This document shows, piece by piece, positions 7,200 through 8,966 of a DNA stretch of 8,966 bases. Positions within the stretch are counted from its first letter, which is position 1. Every line of letters starts with the position of its first letter. The stretch comes from an uncultured Eubacteriales bacterium (GTDB lineage: Bacteria > Bacillota > Clostridia > Oscillospirales > Oscillospiraceae). The position numbers were made by a program, and so were the translations under genes. Under the pieces are notes generated by a model. The model was not told the DNA's origin. It worked only from the letters and a program-made list of their open reading frames with translations, and ran no database searches. Location of the stretch: NCBI GenBank assembly GCA_900320765.1, contig ONTN01000045.1:1-8966 (forward strand). Reading direction: 5' to 3'.

Positions 7200-7233
7200 T
7201 TGCTTTTGCATAGACAGTTTTATATACTGTCTA
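7200..7233 (+). promoter_or_regulatory. Cassette promoter with overlapping dyad operator
   Basis: TTGCTT at 7200-7205 and TATACT at 7223-7228 have a 17-base spacer, and the -35 begins on the base just after the 41-bp repeat. A perfect dyad, TAGACAGT (7211-7218) and ACTGTCTA (7226-7233) with a 7-base A/T spacer, covers the -10 box. A repressor bound there would block the promoter. The expected start near 7235 lies beyond the dyad, so it probably acts as DNA rather than as an RNA hairpin. No regulator gene is in the window. Confidence 0.6.
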
Positions 7234-7248
7234 CAGGGGGATATCTGT

Positions 7249-8040
7249 ATGTTTACGGCTTTGACGAAGGATAACAAACGAATATCAATCGAGGACGCCA
7301 TTCCGGGTGATGAGTATCTTTGCCCCATATGCGGTAATCCGGTTGTTGTGAAAGCCGCGAAATCGGATAATGTCCGCACGCATTTCGCTCACAAGAGAAA
7401 TACCCTCTGCCTTGATGATTGGAAGCATGATATGAGTGACTGGCATTTTGAATGGCAGTCCAAGTTCCCGATCGAGAGCAGAGAGATCGTTGTCGAAAAA
7501 GATGGCGTGGTTCACAGGGCCGACATTCTGATCAATGATACGGTTATCGAGTTTCAGCACAGCCCTATAAGCGGCGAGGAATTTGAGGCGCGGAACAGCT
7601 TCTACAAAAGCCGCGGATATCGTGTTGTATGGCTTTTCGACGCCGCCGACAAAATGAAAATTGATGATTGTTTTGGATTGGTATGGAAGCGAAAAACCAC
7701 TCTGTTCTCCAGTATGAAGACACCGATAGATGGTCTGTTTATGCAGAACTATTTGCCGGAAAAAGAAGATCTCCTCTGTATTTCACAGGTTGACTCCAAA
7801 GAGGTGTTCTACCATAGAACCGTGTATCCCATATTGCCCGAGAACTTTTTGAAGGAATTCGGTGCGATCCAGAATGAAAACGTGCTATCGATTCAAACCA
7901 TTTTTGAAAAAACGAAAGAATGGGTTAACGCAGAAAACCGCAGAAAACGTGAGCTAAGGGACCAACAACTAAGGGCTGCGGCTAATGCGACATTTAATCA
8001 GATGCTTCGCGGGAAAAACAATAGACGCGGACATTTTTAG
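7249..8040 (+). CDS. CoiA-family protein (zinc finger plus nuclease-like domain)
   Basis: The start is the ATG at 7249, with AGGGGG (7235-7240) 8 bases upstream. An in-frame TTG at 7174 lies inside the tRNA terminator and is rejected. The 263-aa protein begins with a zinc-binding module: CPIC (Cys25, Cys28), then THFAHKRNTLC with His45, His48 and Cys54. A PD-(D/E)XK-type nuclease core follows: WHFEWQSKFP near 65-74, HRADILI with Asp92, VIEFQHSPIS with Glu101 and Gln103, then EFEARNSFYKSRGYRVVWLFD, a match to CoiA. The C-terminus (about 215-263) is helical and basic. CoiA is linked to DNA uptake or recombination in streptococci, but many relatives sit outside competence loci and their role is unclear. 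Here it is the first gene of a two-gene unit beside a tRNA. Family assignment is good; nuclease activity and substrate are inferred. Confidence 0.85.
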   Translation: MFTALTKDNKRISIEDAIPGDEYLCPICGNPVVVKAAKSDNVRTHFAHKRNTLCLDDWKHDMSDWHFEWQSKFPIESREIVVEKDGVVHRADILINDTVIEFQHSPISGEEFEARNSFYKSRGYRVVWLFDAADKMKIDDCFGLVWKRKTTLFSSMKTPIDGLFMQNYLPEKEDLLCISQVDSKEVFYHRTVYPILPENFLKEFGAIQNENVLSIQTIFEKTKEWVNAENRRKRELRDQQLRAAANATFNQMLRGKNNRRGHF

Positions 8041-8064
8041 TGTGCTGTTCAGGAGGAGGTTCGT

Positions 8065-8757
8065 ATGAGATACTGCCCTAACTGCGGTAAAGAACTTCAA
8101 GACGATATGCAGTTTTGCCCAGGCTGTGGCGCATCCCTGCAGGCAACCGCAAGGGACCCTATGGCATCTGAGCCCATCTACGCGGAAGAAAAGCCAGCAA
8201 AGAAGAGCCGTAAAGGCATCATTGCGATAATTATTATTCTTGCGATCCTTGTCGGGGCTGGGTTTTTGTATTCTAACGCCGCAAAGGTCAAGGCATACAA
8301 TCAGTTCGCGGAATTGTACAATACGATGGCCGAAGGCGCAAGAAAAGCGGAGACCGCCAACATCCTGATCATCGACGTGTGGAAGAATAGCATCTGGAAA
8401 ACCGCTGATGATAAAACTGACAAGTACACGAAGGCAAACGGCGGGAGCGGACAGTTTTACGACGATTTTAATGATGCGTTGAAGAGCCTGTATGAAGACG
8501 AGAGCTTTATTGATGATCTCACTGAGATATACTCTTTGCAGGCCGAGGCGGAAACGCTGATAAAGAATCTGGCAAAGCACCCGAGGTCGTTCGACGAGGA
8601 ATACTCAGACTTCAAAGACTGCTATAATATGTTCGTGAGATTCACGGATATGCCTCTTACGGCCGAGGGCAGCTTGAACTCTTTTACTGACGATCACAAC
8701 GAACTCGACAAGAAGATTGCGAACAAACTGAAAGAGCTGGACATCTATTTCGACTGA
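8065..8757 (+). CDS. Zinc-ribbon single-pass membrane protein
   Basis: This 230-aa protein starts with a four-cysteine zinc ribbon: CPNC at 4-7 and CPGC at 18-21. A flexible, charged stretch to about residue 50 (KKSRK just before the membrane) leads to one membrane segment at about 51-69. A helical domain of about 160 aa, rich in acidic and aromatic residues, completes it. By the positive-inside rule the zinc ribbon is in the cytoplasm and the C-terminal domain outside. The ribosome binding site AGGAGGAGG (8051-8059) is very strong, and the gene begins 24 bases after the CoiA-like gene, so the two are almost certainly one transcript. Zinc-ribbon membrane proteins of this type are common in Clostridia and mostly have no known function. 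I do not recognise the outer domain. Confidence 0.85.
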   Translation: MRYCPNCGKELQDDMQFCPGCGASLQATARDPMASEPIYAEEKPAKKSRKGIIAIIIILAILVGAGFLYSNAAKVKAYNQFAELYNTMAEGARKAETANILIIDVWKNSIWKTADDKTDKYTKANGGSGQFYDDFNDALKSLYEDESFIDDLTEIYSLQAEAETLIKNLAKHPRSFDEEYSDFKDCYNMFVRFTDMPLTAEGSLNSFTDDHNELDKKIANKLKELDIYFD

Positions 8758-8777
8758 GGAAATCTGCAAATAGGCGG

Positions 8778-8830
8778 TGCACCCCCCTGACAGAAAAATG
8801 CACCCCCCTGGAGGCCATTTGCACCCCCTG
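8778..8830 (+). repeat. Three 21-bp-spaced TGCACCCCC(C)TG repeats
   Basis: TGCACCCCCCTG occurs at 8778-8789 and 8799-8810, and a copy with five C at 8820-8830. The starts are exactly 21 bp apart, two helical turns, so a protein could bind all three on one face of the DNA. TGCAAAT (8765-8771) and ATTTGCA (8817-8823) form an inverted pair around the first two, and GCAAAT recurs at 8832-8837. Arrays like this occur at transposon ends (for example the multiple-repeat ends of IS21-type elements) and at replication origins. Nothing here codes for a matching protein. Confidence 0.8.
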
Positions 8831-8864
8831 CGCAAATTCTATCCAAATATGATTTCCTTTCCAT

Positions 8865-8905
8865 ATAAGGTAGCAGATTTTGATAGAAAGTCTGCTACCT
8901 TTTTC
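8865..8905 (+). repeat. 41-bp direct repeat, copy 2 (distal)
   Basis: Identical to 7159-7199 in all 41 positions and in the same orientation, but with no tRNA in front of it. It ends the candidate cassette on the right. Confidence 0.9.
8867..8904 (+). terminator. Terminator after the two-gene cassette
   Basis: The same hairpin as the tRNA terminator (8867-8877 with 8891-8901, extended inward) with a five-T run at 8900-8904. It is the first terminator after the zinc-ribbon gene and should end the cassette transcript. No other hairpin with a T run lies between 8757 and this point. Confidence 0.85.
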
Positions 8906-8921
8906 CTATGTAAAAATGCCA

Positions 8922-8948
8922 TTGAAGTTTAAGTTTCGCTGTTATACT
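8922..8948 (+). promoter_or_regulatory. Weak promoter-like sequence at the right edge
   Basis: TTGAAG at 8922-8927 and TATACT at 8943-8948 have a spacer of only 15 bases, shorter than ideal. It follows a terminator, so a new transcript to the right is plausible, but the gene would be outside the window. Confidence 0.3.
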
Positions 8949-8966
8949 ATTAAGCATAGCATTTGG

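Larger units (their letters stand above)
7159..8905. mobile_element. Candidate small cassette inserted at a tRNA-Ala terminator
   Basis: The segment is bounded by identical 41-bp direct repeats made of the tRNA terminator. It holds a regulated-looking promoter, two accessory genes in the same direction, and three phased GC-rich repeats near the right end. By eye it is richer in A+T than the trpB region. No integrase, transposase or relaxase is present, so it would be non-autonomous or the remnant of something larger. A simple duplication of a terminator is the main alternative. Confidence 0.45.

Noticed and set aside
7174..7248. Longer N-terminus of the CoiA-like protein from a TTG at 7174
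   Set aside because: The TTG is inside the tRNA terminator hairpin and upstream of the gene's promoter; the ATG at 7249 has a good ribosome binding site and starts the family's conserved region.
7969..8580. Minus-strand open reading frame of 203 codons across the two cassette genes
   Set aside because: It overlaps both well-supported plus-strand genes, and its protein shows no recognisable domain.
8778..8830. CRISPR array
   Set aside because: The repeats are only 11-12 bp, the intervals between them about 9 bp, and no cas gene is present.

Overview
The window looks like a chromosomal piece from an anaerobic, gut-type Clostridia (Firmicutes) genome. The reasons are consensus sigma-A promoters (TTGACA-17-TATACT and similar), strong AGGAGG-type ribosome binding sites, lipobox lipoproteins, an SLH-domain surface protein, a stand-alone TrpB2-type tryptophan synthase beta chain and a CoiA-family protein. 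The species cannot be named from the sequence alone.

Layout, left to right. (1) 1-170, minus strand: the N-terminal end of a dihydroorotase (pyrC) that runs off the left edge. Its leader (171-290) holds a promoter and a terminator hairpin directly in front of the ribosome binding site, with a competing upstream segment, so it looks like a transcription attenuator. (2) 466-1839, plus: trpB of the TrpB2 class, with its own promoter, a short leader and a strong terminator (1862-1911). No other trp gene is near. (3) 6899 to 1912, minus: three tightly spaced genes for exported proteins. They are a two-domain lipoprotein (444 aa), a larger lipoprotein with a DUF3298/RsiV-like core (660 aa), and an S-layer-homology protein with three tandem beta-type modules (545 aa). 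One promoter (6951-6979) probably drives all three, and together they look like a cell-envelope operon of unknown role. (4) 7082-7157, plus: tRNA-Ala(GGC) with an encoded CCA end and a near-perfect promoter, followed at once by an intrinsic terminator.

(5) 7159-8905: the most unusual part. The tRNA terminator lies in a 41-bp sequence that recurs exactly at 8865-8905. Between the copies sit a promoter overlapped by an 8+8 bp perfect dyad (7211-7233), a CoiA-like gene (zinc finger plus PD-(D/E)XK-type nuclease), a zinc-ribbon membrane protein gene, and three TGCACCCCC(C)TG repeats spaced exactly 21 bp apart. This has the form of a small cassette inserted at a tRNA terminator, or of a remnant of a larger element. 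No integrase is visible. A two-gene accessory system (DNA processing or defence) is a fair hypothesis but is not shown by the sequence.

(6) 8906-8966: a short A+T-rich tail with at most a weak promoter-like sequence.
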